Positions 51,095 through 61,773 are shown, counted from the stretch's first letter. The stretch: 64,000 bases of DNA from Legionella longbeachae (GCF_004283175.1 NZ_RXNW01000017.1:24793-88792); one strand, 5' to 3'. Notes: a model not told the origin generated them from the sequence alone. Program-made: numbers and translations.

Positions 51095-52504
51095 TCATTC
51101 TAAACCAACATGATAAAGAACATATGCTACACATGCCGTTAATTTCTTAACCATACCCAAATGAAGAAACTCATTTGGGCCATGTGCATTAGAATGAGGA
51201 CCTAACACTCCTGTGATCATAAATTGGGCCTTGGGAAATTTTTCACCTAACATTCCCATAAAAGGGATAGTACCACCTTCACCCATATAAGCAGCTGGTT
51301 TGCCATAATACGTCATCGATGCATTATTGGCTGCCTTTTCCAACCAGGAAGCCAGTTTTGGTGCATTCCAACCTGGTGAGCCATCTTTTCCATTAAAACG
51401 TACTTTGGCATGATAAGGAGGAGTCTTTGTTAAGATATCATGTAATGCAGATGTTGCAACTTTAGGATCTACTAACGGTGGTAAACGCATCGATAATTTA
51501 AGCACTGTTATTGGTCTTAAAACATTTCCTGCGTCAGCAATTGCAGGAAATCCATCTGCTCCGGTCACAGTCAATGCAGGACGCCAAGTTCTGTTTAAAA
51601 TGAGTTGTTGCATGTCACCACCAACTGGTTCAACCCCTTCATGCCAAGGAAACTCAGAATAGACAGAATGCCCCAAAGCATTAGCACAATGCTCTGCCTG
51701 CAATTTTCTTTCTTCAGGAATGTCACAATGCAATTCGGGTAATCTCACCTCTCCAGATGCCTCATCCTCAATACGGCTTATTAACTGCCTGGCTACTCTA
51801 AAACTATCGGCAACGATACCACTAGCAGCACCAGAATGAACTCCTTCGCAAATCAGCTCAACAGATAACTCTCCTACCACATTACCGCGCAAGGAAGTAG
51901 TCATCCATAATTGCTCATAATTTCCAGCTCCAGAATCCAGGCAAATCACTAACTTAGGATTACCTATTCTCTCTTGCAACAATTCAATGTAATAGGGTAG
52001 GTCATAACTACCGCTCTCCTCACAGGCCTCAATAATTAAAACACAGCGAGGTATAGGTAAATTTTGTTTTTGTAAGGCGCGAATTGCGGTTAACGATGCA
52101 TATGCAGCATAGCCATCATCAGCCGCACCGCGGCCATATAAGCGCCCATGTTTTAAGACAGGTTTCCAAGGGTGTAAATCCTCATCCCATCCAGACATTT
52201 CTGGTTGTTTATCAAGATGTCCGTATAACAATACAGTTTCTTCAATTTCACCAGGCACTTCTATAAAAATTAAAGGAGTTCTGCCTGTTAATTTTATAAT
52301 TTCGAGTGTCATTCCTTCTGGTGCATGTGTCTTACACCAATTACCAATATGATCTACTGCTTGATCCATCAAACCATGTTCTTGCCATTTAGCATCAAAA
52401 TGGGGTGATTTATTAGGAATCCTTATGTAATCACATAAACTTGGAATAATTTCTTCCTGCCATTGCTGACAAACAAAATCATATAGCGCTTGGGGATTGA
52501 ACAT
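51095..52504 (-). CDS. M20 family metallopeptidase
   Basis: A 469-aa zinc peptidase of the M20 family (dipeptidase or carboxypeptidase type). Metal ligands are in LLYGHLDKQPE, GRGAADDGYA, EACEESGS and the late GPHSNAHGPNEFLHL; a dimerisation domain lies between (about 200-320). The most similar group is the M20 dipeptidases of the CNDP type. The ATG at 52504 has AGGAG 8 bases upstream and lies within murG, so it is co-translated. It may recycle peptides or act on cell-wall peptides, given its operon with murG (inference). Confidence 0.88.
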   Translation of the reverse strand: MFNPQALYDFVCQQWQEEIIPSLCDYIRIPNKSPHFDAKWQEHGLMDQAVDHIGNWCKTHAPEGMTLEIIKLTGRTPLIFIEVPGEIEETVLLYGHLDKQPEMSGWDEDLHPWKPVLKHGRLYGRGAADDGYAAYASLTAIRALQKQNLPIPRCVLIIEACEESGSYDLPYYIELLQERIGNPKLVICLDSGAGNYEQLWMTTSLRGNVVGELSVELICEGVHSGAASGIVADSFRVARQLISRIEDEASGEVRLPELHCDIPEERKLQAEHCANALGHSVYSEFPWHEGVEPVGGDMQQLILNRTWRPALTVTGADGFPAIADAGNVLRPITVLKLSMRLPPLVDPKVATSALHDILTKTPPYHAKVRFNGKDGSPGWNAPKLASWLEKAANNASMTYYGKPAAYMGEGGTIPFMGMLGEKFPKAQFMITGVLGPHSNAHGPNEFLHLGMVKKLTACVAYVLYHVGLE

Positions 52505-53570
52505 GAACTTGCTCCTCAATAATCGCTACAACTTGCTCTGTAGCAGATCTAATGTTTAATGCATTAATTTTACTTATAATTTCCATTTTATTATGTTCTA
52601 GATCACTCAATGTTTTCATTAAAGCATCTACATTTAGCGCTTCATTTTCGATCACTAAGCTGATACCTTGTTCTTGAAAGTATTTAGCATTTTGGATTTG
52701 ATCCCCACGGCTGACTTCAGCAGAAAGCGGAATTAAAATATGAGGTTTACCCAGTGCCAATATTTCATAAAGAGAATTTGCACCTGCACGGGAAACGACA
52801 ACTGAAGCAGCCGCAAATAAATCCGCCAGCTCTTCATTAGCATATTCAAATTGTTTGTATCCCATTAAACCACTCAACGAGGCATCTACTTTACCTTTTC
52901 CACATAGATGAATAACCTGATATTTTCCAGTTAATTGAGGTAGCGCGTCACGAATACAGCGATTGATTGAGCCAGCTCCTAGACTACCGCCAATAACAAG
53001 AAGACAAGGCTTTTCTGAGTTAAATCCGCATAACTCCAATCCGCGATTACTGTTGCCAGAAAATAATTGCTCTCTAATGGGTGTACCTGTTACTTCTATT
53101 TTATCTTGTCTTTTAAAATGTTTTCTCCCAGCATCGAAAGTCAAACAAATTTTGTTTACAAAGGGAAAACACAGTCGATTTGCAAGTCCCGGGCTCATAT
53201 CCGACTCATGGGCAATTACAGGTATCCGATTTAACCAAGCGCCGACCACCACTGGAAATGCAACAAAGCCCCCTTTGGAGAAAACAGCATCAGGTTTTAA
53301 TTTATAAAGCAAAAAAAACGCTTGCACGATACCCAATACAATCTTAAATGGATCTAGTAAATTTTTAAAGCTTAAATATCGCCGCAATTTACCGCTACTT
53401 ACACTATAAAAAGGAATATCAAGCGGTTGAATCATCTGCTTCTCGATACCATCAGCTGAGCCAATGTACGCAACATCCCAGCTTTTATTGCTAAATTCTC
53501 GAATTAAAGCCATATTAGGTGCTACATGGCCAGCAGTGCCCCCTCCAGTAAAAATGATCGTTGGCATCAT
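52479..53570 (-). CDS. murG: MurG-type UDP-GlcNAc glycosyltransferase, Firmicutes-like
   Basis: A 363-aa GT28 transferase adding GlcNAc to lipid I. It begins MMPTIIFTGGGTAGHVAPN; SSGKLRRYLSFKNLLDPFKI, VFSKGGFVAFPVVVGAW, IAHESDMSPGLANRL and VVSRAGANSLYEILALGKPH follow. As I recall them, these closely resemble MurG of Staphylococcus and Bacillus (SSGKLRRY, SKGGFVS.PVV, HESD.TPGLANK) more than E. coli MurG. The gene is outside a division/cell-wall cluster and sits between nadC and a peptidase. It may be a second MurG or a replacement by transfer; the lipid I role is inferred from the family. Confidence 0.85.
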   Translation of the reverse strand: MMPTIIFTGGGTAGHVAPNMALIREFSNKSWDVAYIGSADGIEKQMIQPLDIPFYSVSSGKLRRYLSFKNLLDPFKIVLGIVQAFFLLYKLKPDAVFSKGGFVAFPVVVGAWLNRIPVIAHESDMSPGLANRLCFPFVNKICLTFDAGRKHFKRQDKIEVTGTPIREQLFSGNSNRGLELCGFNSEKPCLLVIGGSLGAGSINRCIRDALPQLTGKYQVIHLCGKGKVDASLSGLMGYKQFEYANEELADLFAAASVVVSRAGANSLYEILALGKPHILIPLSAEVSRGDQIQNAKYFQEQGISLVIENEALNVDALMKTLSDLEHNKMEIISKINALNIRSATEQVVAIIEEQVHVQSPSAI

Positions 53571-54409
53571 AAAATATTCCTAATCAGTAAACTTAAGTCT
53601 ATTGCTTGTATTGATTTGGTAATGGCTCCTACAGAAATAAAATCAACTCCCAATTGGGCTATTTCACCGATATTTTCCAAGGTTACCCCTCCGGAAACCT
53701 CTAAGGTACTATGTTTAGGTTGATTCATTTCAATTGCTTTTTTAATCATTTCCTGACTAAAATTATCCAGCATAATTCTATCAGGTTGCACCAAAATTGC
53801 TTCATGCAATTCATCCAGGGTTTCCACTTCAATCTCAACTAAAATATTTTTATGAGTTTGTCTGGCTAAACTAATAGCTTGAGCTACAGAGCCACACGCT
53901 TTTATATGATTTTCCTTAATCAAAAAAGCATCATATAGACCCATACGATGGTTAAAGCCACCGCCGCAGGTAACCGCATATTTTTGAGCAACTCTTAAAC
54001 CTGGAAGAGTCTTTCGTGTATCTAATAATCGAGTTTCTGTCCCGCGTAGCTTTTGAACATAAAAATGCGTTTGAGTTGCCGTAGCTGAAAGTGTTTGTAA
54101 AAAATTAAGTGCCGTGCGTTCTGCGGTTAAAATAGGTCGTGCTAAACCATAAACAGTGCATAAAGTCGCAGGAGCATCTATCCAATCTCTTTCTGAAACG
54201 TGCCATTTAAGTTGGATGCGCTCGTCTATTCTCTTGAATACCTCATTAACCCATGGTTGGCCGCAAACTATCATTGGTTCTCGTGAAATAATTTCTGCCT
54301 CTACCTTAAGATCATCAGGTAACAATGCAGCAGTAACATCACCATCACCTATATCCTCTTGTAATGCGCGTGATACATCATCCTCTACTGATATGAAAGT
54401 TTTATTCAT
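53567..54409 (-). CDS. nadC: nicotinate-nucleotide pyrophosphorylase (carboxylating)
   Basis: A 280-aa quinolinate phosphoribosyltransferase, the last enzyme of quinolinate-derived NAD synthesis. Motifs: ALQEDIGDGDVTAALL, ERTALNFLQTLSATATQT, LLDTRKTLPGLRVAQKYAVTCGGG with the catalytic residues, HRMGLYDAFLIKENHI and LEVSGGVTLENI. It overlaps murG by 4 bases and the antiporter gene by 8. Its partners nadB and nadA are 6 kb away in this window. Confidence 0.96.
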   Translation of the reverse strand: MNKTFISVEDDVSRALQEDIGDGDVTAALLPDDLKVEAEIISREPMIVCGQPWVNEVFKRIDERIQLKWHVSERDWIDAPATLCTVYGLARPILTAERTALNFLQTLSATATQTHFYVQKLRGTETRLLDTRKTLPGLRVAQKYAVTCGGGFNHRMGLYDAFLIKENHIKACGSVAQAISLARQTHKNILVEIEVETLDELHEAILVQPDRIMLDNFSQEMIKKAIEMNQPKHSTLEVSGGVTLENIGEIAQLGVDFISVGAITKSIQAIDLSLLIRNIL

Positions 54410-55865
54410 TTATAATTTTCCTATCCCTCATGGCATAACGAGCCTTTAATAATGGGGGCGCTATAAAAGTAGTTATCATAACCATTAAAACAATAGCAGA
54501 AAATAAATCATCTGAAATTACGCCTAATGTACGTCCAATTGAGGCAAAGACCAGACCTACTTCACCCCGAGGTAACATACCAATACCAATAAGCATACGG
54601 TCATCTTTTGCACTTGCCCCAAGACCACTTATAAGCTTTCCAACCACAGCAGCAAGTATAAGGCCACTCGACAAAATCACTACATTCCAATGATAAAAAC
54701 ATTCTAATTTGACCTGGATTCCAATCACAATGAAAAACATTGGTGTTAGAATTGATTCTAAGGGTGATAACAAATGATAAATACTACGACTTTCCTGTTT
54801 TCCTCTACCAATCCCATCAAAGTAATCATCATGAAGGATTATTCCCGCAGTAAAAGCGCCAATAATCGTTGCAAGCTGAAGCACTGAGGCTAACCAGGAA
54901 AGTGTCATAATAAATATAAAGGAAATAAATAATTTGGCTTCCCAGGGTTCAAGAAAACGAAAAAAGTGAATCGATCTTCTTAAGATAATTGGACCTAAAA
55001 ACAGAGTACCTGAAAAAAACAATAGCGCGCTCACAATGATGCGAACAATAACGATGAGATCCACTGCACCATTTATTACTAAAGAGCTAACTACAGCTAA
55101 TATAATCAAGCCCAATATATCATCCAGCATTGCCGCACCTAAAATAGTTCTAGCCTCACGGGTACGCAGCTTTTTCATTTCCGCAAGGACTCGAGCAGTA
55201 ATACCAATGCTGGTTGCACTTAGGGTTGCAGCGATAAACAAATCAGCTTGATATGAATCATCAGGCAACAACATATAAGCAACACCAAATCCTAAGAGCA
55301 TTGGAGCAATAACCCCAATTAATGCGACACAGAATGAATCACGTCCAGTGTGCTTCATTTCCTCAACAGAATTTTCAAGACCCACCATAAAAAGAAGAAA
55401 AATTACTCCATAGCGCGAAAAAATATCTACAATATAAGCAATCTTAAGAAAATCAGCGCCATGCGGCCCACTTAAAGCAGTAATCATCTGTTGTGCATAA
55501 CTTACATTAGATATGGTGGTTGTCACCGCTTGATTTATAGGAACTCCGCTAAGTACTTCTCGAACCACATCAAAAGTTGCTGAACCCTCTCGTAATAAAA
55601 TAGCTAATGGAAAGCCATAATAATAAAATATATTGCCAATTAGCATGCCCATGAGTAATTCACCAAGAACACTTGGTTGCTTCAAGCGCCTTGCCGTATA
55701 GCGACCAATAATCGCAAAGAAAAAAATAGTAGTCACGGCAAGCAGGACAAATGCAATTGGATCAACATGCTCGGATTCAGGAGATGCAAATCCGTACAGC
55801 GGATATATGCCCACTAAAAGAAACCACCATTTGAAGCGTTGTATTATTTGTTCTAAAGCCCGCAT
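54402..55865 (-). CDS. CPA2-type cation:proton antiporter
   Basis: A 487-aa polytopic membrane protein with about twelve helices. Signatures of the Na+(K+)/H+ exchanger (CPA2) family include VLGELLMGMLIGN, IFLLFMVGLE, a DD-type pair in AAMLDDILGLIILA, and GEVGLVFASIGR near the end. There is no C-terminal RCK domain. The ATG at 55865 has GGGA nearby; an ATG at 55880 is possible but lacks a site. The ion used is unknown; it leads the operon with nadC, murG and the peptidase. Confidence 0.88.
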   Translation of the reverse strand: MRALEQIIQRFKWWFLLVGIYPLYGFASPESEHVDPIAFVLLAVTTIFFFAIIGRYTARRLKQPSVLGELLMGMLIGNIFYYYGFPLAILLREGSATFDVVREVLSGVPINQAVTTTISNVSYAQQMITALSGPHGADFLKIAYIVDIFSRYGVIFLLFMVGLENSVEEMKHTGRDSFCVALIGVIAPMLLGFGVAYMLLPDDSYQADLFIAATLSATSIGITARVLAEMKKLRTREARTILGAAMLDDILGLIILAVVSSLVINGAVDLIVIVRIIVSALLFFSGTLFLGPIILRRSIHFFRFLEPWEAKLFISFIFIMTLSWLASVLQLATIIGAFTAGIILHDDYFDGIGRGKQESRSIYHLLSPLESILTPMFFIVIGIQVKLECFYHWNVVILSSGLILAAVVGKLISGLGASAKDDRMLIGIGMLPRGEVGLVFASIGRTLGVISDDLFSAIVLMVMITTFIAPPLLKARYAMRDRKIINE

Positions 55866-55885
55866 CAATATCCCATTCATTCATT

Positions 55886-55932
55886 AGACTTTTTCAAAAG
55901 CTCTTTTGGGATTGATGCTTCCGAAAAAGTCT
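55886..55932. repeat. long inverted repeat between ppsA and antiporter operon
   Basis: AGACTTTTTC (55886-55895) and GAAAAAGTCT (55923-55932) are perfect complements, with a smaller AAAAGCTCTTTT palindrome inside. It lies about 90 bases beyond the ppsA stop and 21 bases upstream of the antiporter start on the same strand, so it could be a terminator of ppsA or a leader hairpin of the next operon. Confidence 0.55.
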
Positions 55933-56023
55933 ATTTTTCAATTGACTTAGACCACATTTTGGCTAAATGGATACAAATTTATAAGGTACGTTTTCCGCTT
56001 TTGCAGCCTAAATCATGACACAA

Positions 56024-58402
56024 TTATTGTTTCGCTAAAAATAGACACGTTTCTAAAACTGAATCCGGATTCAGCGAAACACTTTCTATCCCTTCTTTCA
56101 TTAACCACTGTGCAAAATCTTGGTGATCTGAAGGTCCTTGGCCACAAATACCTATGTATTTATTGGCTTTTTTGCAGGCGATGATAGCCATATGTAATAA
56201 TGCTTTTACGGCTTCATTACGTTCATCAAATTGAGAAGCAATAAGTCCTGAATCTCTATCTAACCCTAAAGTTAATTGTGTTAAATCGTTAGAACCAATA
56301 GAGAAACCATCAAAATACTCTAAAAACTCTTTCGCTAATAGGGCATTAGATGGCAACTCACACATCATAATGATGCGTAAACCATGTTTGCCACGCTCAA
56401 GTCCATGTTGTTTTAATACCTGGATAACGTTGCTTGCCTCAGAAACGGTTCTAACAAATGGTATCATCACCTCTACATTTGTTAGTCCCATCTTTTCACG
56501 AACACGTCGAACTGCTTGGCACTCTAAAGCAAAACAATCGGCAAATGATTCAGAAACGTATCGCGATGCCCCTCTAAAGCCCAGCATTGGATTTTCTTCA
56601 TGAGGTTCATACAAATTACCGCCCACAAGATTAGCGTATTCGTTAGATTTAAAATCAGACAGCCGCACAATCACTGGTTTTGGATAAAAAGCTGCAGCAA
56701 TTGTCGCAATACCTTCTTTCAAGCGCTCGATATAATACTCAACAGGCGAATCATAGGCTGCAGTTTTTTGCATAATAAATTGTTTTAATTCCTTATCCTC
56801 TAAGGAATCAAAATCCAGTAATGCCCGAGGATGTATGCCGATCGTATTTGAAATTAAAAATTCAAGACGAGCTAACCCCACTCCTGAATTAGGAATGGAT
56901 TGAAAGGTGAATGCCCGCTCAGGGTTTCCCACGTTAAGCATAACTTTCATCGGTAATTCAGGCATGGTTTCTACATCAAGACGTACTTGCTCGAAAGGTA
57001 ATAAACCAGCGTAAACATAACCATTATCCCCTTCAGCGCAACTAACAGTTACTTCATCTCCATCACGTATCGTTTTTGTTGCATCACCACAACCCACTAC
57101 CGCAGGAATACCTAACTCACGAGCGATAATTGCTGCATGACAGGTTCGTCCACCACGATTAGTGACGATCGCTGACGCCCGCTTCATCACTGGTTCCCAA
57201 TCAGGATCAGTCATATCTGAAATTAAGACATCACCAGGTTGTACTCTATCCATTTCACTAACATCAGTAATGATTCTGGCCTTACCTTGTCCAATTCGCT
57301 GGCCTATACTACGCCCCTCAGCCAATATTTCACTTTTGGATTGCAACGTATAACGTTCTAATATTTGTTTGTTATCGCGACTTTTTACTGTTTCAGGACG
57401 AGCTTGAAGTATGTATAATTGGCCATTTAAACCATCTTTCGCCCACTCTATATCCATTGGTCGACCATAATGTTTTTCAATAATCATGGCCTGATGAGCC
57501 AGGCTTTCAACTTCAGCTGGAGATAAAGAAAACAATAAGCGATCTTTGGCATCTACTTCTACAGTTTTAACCCGTTGTTGCTTACTCGGATCATCACAAT
57601 ACACCATCTTCAAAGCTTTACTACCCAGATTTCTACGAATAATGGCTGGTCTTCCTGCTTGAATACCGGGTTTATGTACATAATATTCATCAGGATTAAC
57701 CGCTCCTTGTACAATCATTTCTCCTAAACCATACGAAGAAGTAATGAATACAACTTGATCAAAACCAGATTCAGTATCCATAGTAAACATTACACCACTT
57801 ACTGCTAAATCACTACGAATCATCTGTTGGATCCCGGCTGATAAAGCGACATCATGATGAGCAAACTGGTGATGTGTGCGATAAGCAATTGCTCTGTCAT
57901 TATACAGTGACGCAAAAACATGTTTAATTGATAGTAAAACCTCATCAATGCCTTTAACATTTAAAAATGTTTCTTGCTGGCCTGCAAAGGATGCGTCTGG
58001 CAAATCTTCAGCTGTTGCTGAGGAGCGTACAGCAACACTAAAATTATCATGACCTATAGTATGAGATAACTGCTCGTAGGCAGCGCGTACCGCATTTTCA
58101 AACTCAGAAGTAAATGGGGCATTGACAATCATCTCTCTAATTTCTTTACCAACAAGAGCTAATTGGAGCACATCATCAGTATTTAAGGTCTCTAATTTCG
58201 TATAAATCTTTTTATCTAAATTATGTTGAGCTAAAAACTCTCTAAATGAATCTGCGGTGGTTGCAAAACCGCCCGGAACAGAAACCCCAGCCGAGGATAA
58301 ATGACTGATCATTTCCCCGAGAGATGCATTTTTTCCACCAACCTGCTCTAAATCACGCATGCTTAGATGAGCTAAGTCAATAATGTGTTTTTTGATCGCC
58401 AT
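56024..58402 (-). CDS. ppsA: phosphoenolpyruvate synthase
   Basis: A 792-aa enzyme making PEP from pyruvate and ATP for gluconeogenesis. The N-terminal ATP-grasp domain has [34 protein letters not shown]; the swivel domain has [23 protein letters not shown] with the phosphorylated His; the PEP-binding barrel has [19 protein letters not shown] and [10 protein letters not shown] with the catalytic Cys. The length is as in E. coli. A possible 36-aa upstream ORF lies in its leader. Gluconeogenesis from amino acids fits a Legionella-type metabolism. Confidence 0.97.
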   Translation of the reverse strand: MAIKKHIIDLAHLSMRDLEQVGGKNASLGEMISHLSSAGVSVPGGFATTADSFREFLAQHNLDKKIYTKLETLNTDDVLQLALVGKEIREMIVNAPFTSEFENAVRAAYEQLSHTIGHDNFSVAVRSSATAEDLPDASFAGQQETFLNVKGIDEVLLSIKHVFASLYNDRAIAYRTHHQFAHHDVALSAGIQQMIRSDLAVSGVMFTMDTESGFDQVVFITSSYGLGEMIVQGAVNPDEYYVHKPGIQAGRPAIIRRNLGSKALKMVYCDDPSKQQRVKTVEVDAKDRLLFSLSPAEVESLAHQAMIIEKHYGRPMDIEWAKDGLNGQLYILQARPETVKSRDNKQILERYTLQSKSEILAEGRSIGQRIGQGKARIITDVSEMDRVQPGDVLISDMTDPDWEPVMKRASAIVTNRGGRTCHAAIIARELGIPAVVGCGDATKTIRDGDEVTVSCAEGDNGYVYAGLLPFEQVRLDVETMPELPMKVMLNVGNPERAFTFQSIPNSGVGLARLEFLISNTIGIHPRALLDFDSLEDKELKQFIMQKTAAYDSPVEYYIERLKEGIATIAAAFYPKPVIVRLSDFKSNEYANLVGGNLYEPHEENPMLGFRGASRYVSESFADCFALECQAVRRVREKMGLTNVEVMIPFVRTVSEASNVIQVLKQHGLERGKHGLRIIMMCELPSNALLAKEFLEYFDGFSIGSNDLTQLTLGLDRDSGLIASQFDERNEAVKALLHMAIIACKKANKYIGICGQGPSDHQDFAQWLMKEGIESVSLNPDSVLETCLFLAKQ

Positions 58403-58756
58403 AACCGCCCCAAGTCCATAAATTATGACCGTTATTCTACTGAAAATGTGGGGCTATGGGAATGAGAAACTTTGTTTGCTTAATAATTACATTGGAGAAT
58501 GCGTTTTTAATGAGTAAGATTCCAAATAGGTGTGCAGAATAAATTCAAAAACGAGTTTGCGGATGACTTCTTTTGCACTTTGTAGATCTTCTCGCATTAA
58601 ATAAACCTCATCCAATGGATAAATGATTTATTGGAAGATGTTAATATGAGCAATTAAATCAAATTATAATCAATCTTAATAGAAAATTTATTACTTTAAT
58701 TCACATCTTGGCTCGCATCTAATATTATATACGCTTTACCCATAGGGCTTGCAGTT
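58403..58756. other. 354-base divergent gap between ppsA and purB
   Basis: It must contain the promoters of ppsA (minus) and purB (plus). A 36-codon minus-strand ORF with a ribosome binding site lies at 58487-58597. TAATATTATATACGC about 25 bases before the purB start is a possible -10 region. No RNA gene seen. Confidence 0.45.
58487..58597 (-). CDS. possible 36-aa ORF upstream of ppsA
   Basis: A frame MREDLQSAKEVIRKLVFEFI continuing to KTHSPM, with GAGG 8 bases before the ATG, on the same strand as ppsA and ending 84 bases before its start. It is amphipathic and coding-like. It may be a small protein or a leader ORF; the open frame extends a few codons upstream of the ATG. Confidence 0.38.
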   Translation of the reverse strand: MREDLQSAKEVIRKLVFEFILHTYLESYSLKTHSPM

Positions 58757-60127
58757 ATGACTCTTACTTCCTTAAATGCCATCTCACCTATAGATGGACG
58801 ATACATCAATAAAACCCGGGCCTTGAGTCCTTATTTTAGTGAGTTTGCTCTAATTTACTATCGTTTAACAGTGGAAATCCGTTGGATTGAATCTTTAGCT
58901 GCGAATAATGCTATTTCTGAGGTTCCTCAATTAGATAAAGAAGCGAAAGATTTTCTCAATAGCATCATTTCCAATTTTGACGAAAATGAAGCCCTCAAAA
59001 TTAAAGAATTGGAAAAACAAACGAACCATGATGTCAAAGCAATAGAATATTACTTAAAGCATAAGTTCCAACAGAATTCGCATTTGAAAGCGATCACAGC
59101 ATTCATTCATTTTGCCTGCACCTCAGAAGATATAAATAATCTGGCTTATGCTTTAATGGTAAAACAAGCAATCGCTCAGGTAATTCAACCAACCCTAGCT
59201 GAAATAATGGGGGGTATTACCCTTCTTGGAAAACAACATGCTGATGTAGCAATGTTGTCAAGGACACATGGCCAACCCGCCACACCAACAACCATGGGCA
59301 AAGAGTTAGTCAATTTTGTTGCTCGGCTTAAAAGACCACAACAGCAATTAGCTGAGGTATTGATTCCAGGTAAATTTAATGGTGCTGTAGGTAATTATAA
59401 CGCCCATACAGTAGCTTATCCTGAAGTTGATTGGCGCAAACACTGCTCAAATTTTGTTACATCTTTAGGTTTATCCTTTAATGCATACACAACTCAAATT
59501 GAGCCCCATGATGGTTTAGCAGAAGTATCACAAATCATGGTGCGCATTAATAATATTTTGCTCGATTATACACAAGACATATGGAGCTACATCTCATTGG
59601 GCTATTTTAAACAAAAAACAGTGGCCGAAGAAGTGGGCTCATCAACCATGCCTCATAAAGTAAATCCAATTGACTTTGAAAATGCAGAAGGAAATCTAGG
59701 GATGGCTAATGCCCTATTTATCCATTTCGCCAATAAACTCACTCAATCACGATTACAACGCGATTTATCTGATTCCACCGTATTGCGCAACATTGGAATG
59801 GCCTTTTCGTATAGTCTAATCGCCTATCTTGCCTTAGCCAAAGGCAATGATAAATTGCAAATCAATGAATATGCTCTGCAAGAGGATTTAAAATCCAACT
59901 GGGAAGTCTTGGCAGAAGCAGTACAAACAGTAATGCGTCGTTATAACGTACCTGATGCATACGAACAATTAAAGGCGTTGACCCGAGGCCAAGGTATTGA
60001 TGAAGAAAGTCTTAAAAATTTTATTAAAGAGCTATCTATTCCTGAGAAAGCTAAAGAACAACTCACCAAACTTACTCCGGGAAGCTATACTGGCTTAGCA
60101 ACGCAACTCGTAAAGGCTTTTTTATGA
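58757..60127 (+). CDS. purB: adenylosuccinate lyase
   Basis: A 456-aa fumarase-superfamily lyase acting twice in purine synthesis (SAICAR to AICAR, adenylosuccinate to AMP). Motifs: SPIDGRYINKTRAL, EKQTNHDVKAIEYYLK, FACTSEDINNLAYAL, MLSRTHGQPATPTTMGKEL and the signature GSSTMPHKVNPIDFENAEGN. The length matches E. coli PurB. The stop overlaps nadB by 4 bases, so purine and NAD genes are co-translated here. Confidence 0.97.
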   Translation: MTLTSLNAISPIDGRYINKTRALSPYFSEFALIYYRLTVEIRWIESLAANNAISEVPQLDKEAKDFLNSIISNFDENEALKIKELEKQTNHDVKAIEYYLKHKFQQNSHLKAITAFIHFACTSEDINNLAYALMVKQAIAQVIQPTLAEIMGGITLLGKQHADVAMLSRTHGQPATPTTMGKELVNFVARLKRPQQQLAEVLIPGKFNGAVGNYNAHTVAYPEVDWRKHCSNFVTSLGLSFNAYTTQIEPHDGLAEVSQIMVRINNILLDYTQDIWSYISLGYFKQKTVAEEVGSSTMPHKVNPIDFENAEGNLGMANALFIHFANKLTQSRLQRDLSDSTVLRNIGMAFSYSLIAYLALAKGNDKLQINEYALQEDLKSNWEVLAEAVQTVMRRYNVPDAYEQLKALTRGQGIDEESLKNFIKELSIPEKAKEQLTKLTPGSYTGLATQLVKAFL

Positions 60128-61773
60128 GTGATACTTTATCACAGCAAGGACAAACCTATGAGTTTGATGTTCTGGTTATTGGAACAGGGTTAGCAGGATT
60201 ACAATACTGCCTTCAACTCATAAACCTGCAACCACGTTTAAAAATTGCCTTGATTAGTAAAGCAGATGCAATTGAATGCAACAGTCGTTATGCCCAAGGT
60301 GGCATTGCGTCTGTTTTTTCAGCAGAAGATTCTCTCGAGTCGCACATTTCAGATACATTGATTGCTGGTGATGGCTTATGCTATCTGCCTGCAGTAGAGT
60401 TCATTATTAGGCAAGGGCCCGAGACTATAAAAAAACTGAGCCAATATAGTGTTCAATTTAAACGGGACAACAATGGCCATTTTCATTTAGCACAAGAAGG
60501 TGGGCATTCTCATCGACGTATTTTTAATTGCGGTGATCAGACAGGTTTATCAGTAACACAGATAATGAACCAACTAGCACGACAACACCAGCAAATTCAT
60601 TTTTTTGAACATCATGTAGCAGTGAACCTTATTACACATTACCATCCTCATCGAACAGATATTCAAAGTGAGGTCTTAGGCGCATATATTTTAGATTGTT
60701 CAGCAAATCGTATACATACTTTCTTAGCAAACTGTGTCATATTGGCGACTGGCGGGGCTGGTAAAACATACCGATATACAACAAATCCTATGGTTGCTAC
60801 CGGGGATGGTGTTGCCATGGCTTATAGAGCAGGAGCACGTGTTGGTAACATGGAGTTCTACCAATTTCACCCTACCCTATTACACCACCATTCATTAAAT
60901 AATTTCCTTATTTCAGAAGCCGTACGAGGCGAAGGAGCCTTGCTTAAAAATGCTGAAACAGGTGAGCGTTTTATGAAGGACTATGCGCCTGAACAAATGG
61001 AGCTCGCAACTCGAGATATCGTTGCTCGCGCTATTTTTAGTGAAATTGAGCGTAGTCAAAAAGGATATGTCTATCTCGACATTACCCATCAATCAAAAGA
61101 GTTTCTTAAAAAACGTTTTCCCCAAATTTACAGTACATTATTGTCTATAGGCATCGATATGGCTCAGGATATGATCCCTGTCGTTCCAGCGGCACATTAT
61201 CAATGCGGGGGGGTACTTGCGGATATTGATGGTCGTACCGATTTAAAACGACTTTATGCAATAGGAGAGGTTGCTTTTACTGGATTACATGGCGCTAACC
61301 GTTTAGCCAGTAATTCATTACTCGAAGCTTTAGTTATGGGTTCTAATGCAGCATACTGTACCTTAAAAGATATTTCTACTCCATGGAAATATACAGATCA
61401 TATCCCAAACTGGAGCGCACCTAGTGAGGTTAATGCTAGACGAGCAAGCCAAATTAATGCTCAATGGCGGGGTTTAAGGGGAGAAATGACTTCTTATGCA
61501 GGAATTGTAAGAACAGAAGCAGGCCTTGAAGATCTACTACAATTAATTATGAAGCGAAAGAAAATAATTGAAGAATATTACTGGAAGCATTGCATTACTC
61601 GTGATTTTATTGAACTCAGAAATATTATTCTCAATGCAGAGCTCATTGTAAGATCCGCTTTGGCGAGACGTGAATCACGCGGTGGCCATTTTCGTGAAGA
61701 TTACCCAAACAAAAATACCAAAGCGAAAGAAAGCATTGCCAAATTGGGATTAATGGATATTTCACCGGAATAA
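60124..61773 (+). CDS. nadB: L-aspartate oxidase
   Basis: A 549-aa FAD enzyme converting aspartate to iminoaspartate. The dinucleotide motif is VLVIGTGLAGLQYCLQ, then RYAQGGIASVFSAEDSLESHI, GHSHRRIFNCGDQTG, GNMEFYQFHPTLLH, AAHYQCGGVLADIDGRT and GANRLASNSLLEALVMG. The late ARRESRGGHFREDYP is shared with succinate dehydrogenase flavoproteins, but context with nadA and the AspOx-type motifs favours NadB. Confidence 0.95.
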   Translation: MSDTLSQQGQTYEFDVLVIGTGLAGLQYCLQLINLQPRLKIALISKADAIECNSRYAQGGIASVFSAEDSLESHISDTLIAGDGLCYLPAVEFIIRQGPETIKKLSQYSVQFKRDNNGHFHLAQEGGHSHRRIFNCGDQTGLSVTQIMNQLARQHQQIHFFEHHVAVNLITHYHPHRTDIQSEVLGAYILDCSANRIHTFLANCVILATGGAGKTYRYTTNPMVATGDGVAMAYRAGARVGNMEFYQFHPTLLHHHSLNNFLISEAVRGEGALLKNAETGERFMKDYAPEQMELATRDIVARAIFSEIERSQKGYVYLDITHQSKEFLKKRFPQIYSTLLSIGIDMAQDMIPVVPAAHYQCGGVLADIDGRTDLKRLYAIGEVAFTGLHGANRLASNSLLEALVMGSNAAYCTLKDISTPWKYTDHIPNWSAPSEVNARRASQINAQWRGLRGEMTSYAGIVRTEAGLEDLLQLIMKRKKIIEEYYWKHCITRDFIELRNIILNAELIVRSALARRESRGGHFREDYPNKNTKAKESIAKLGLMDISPE

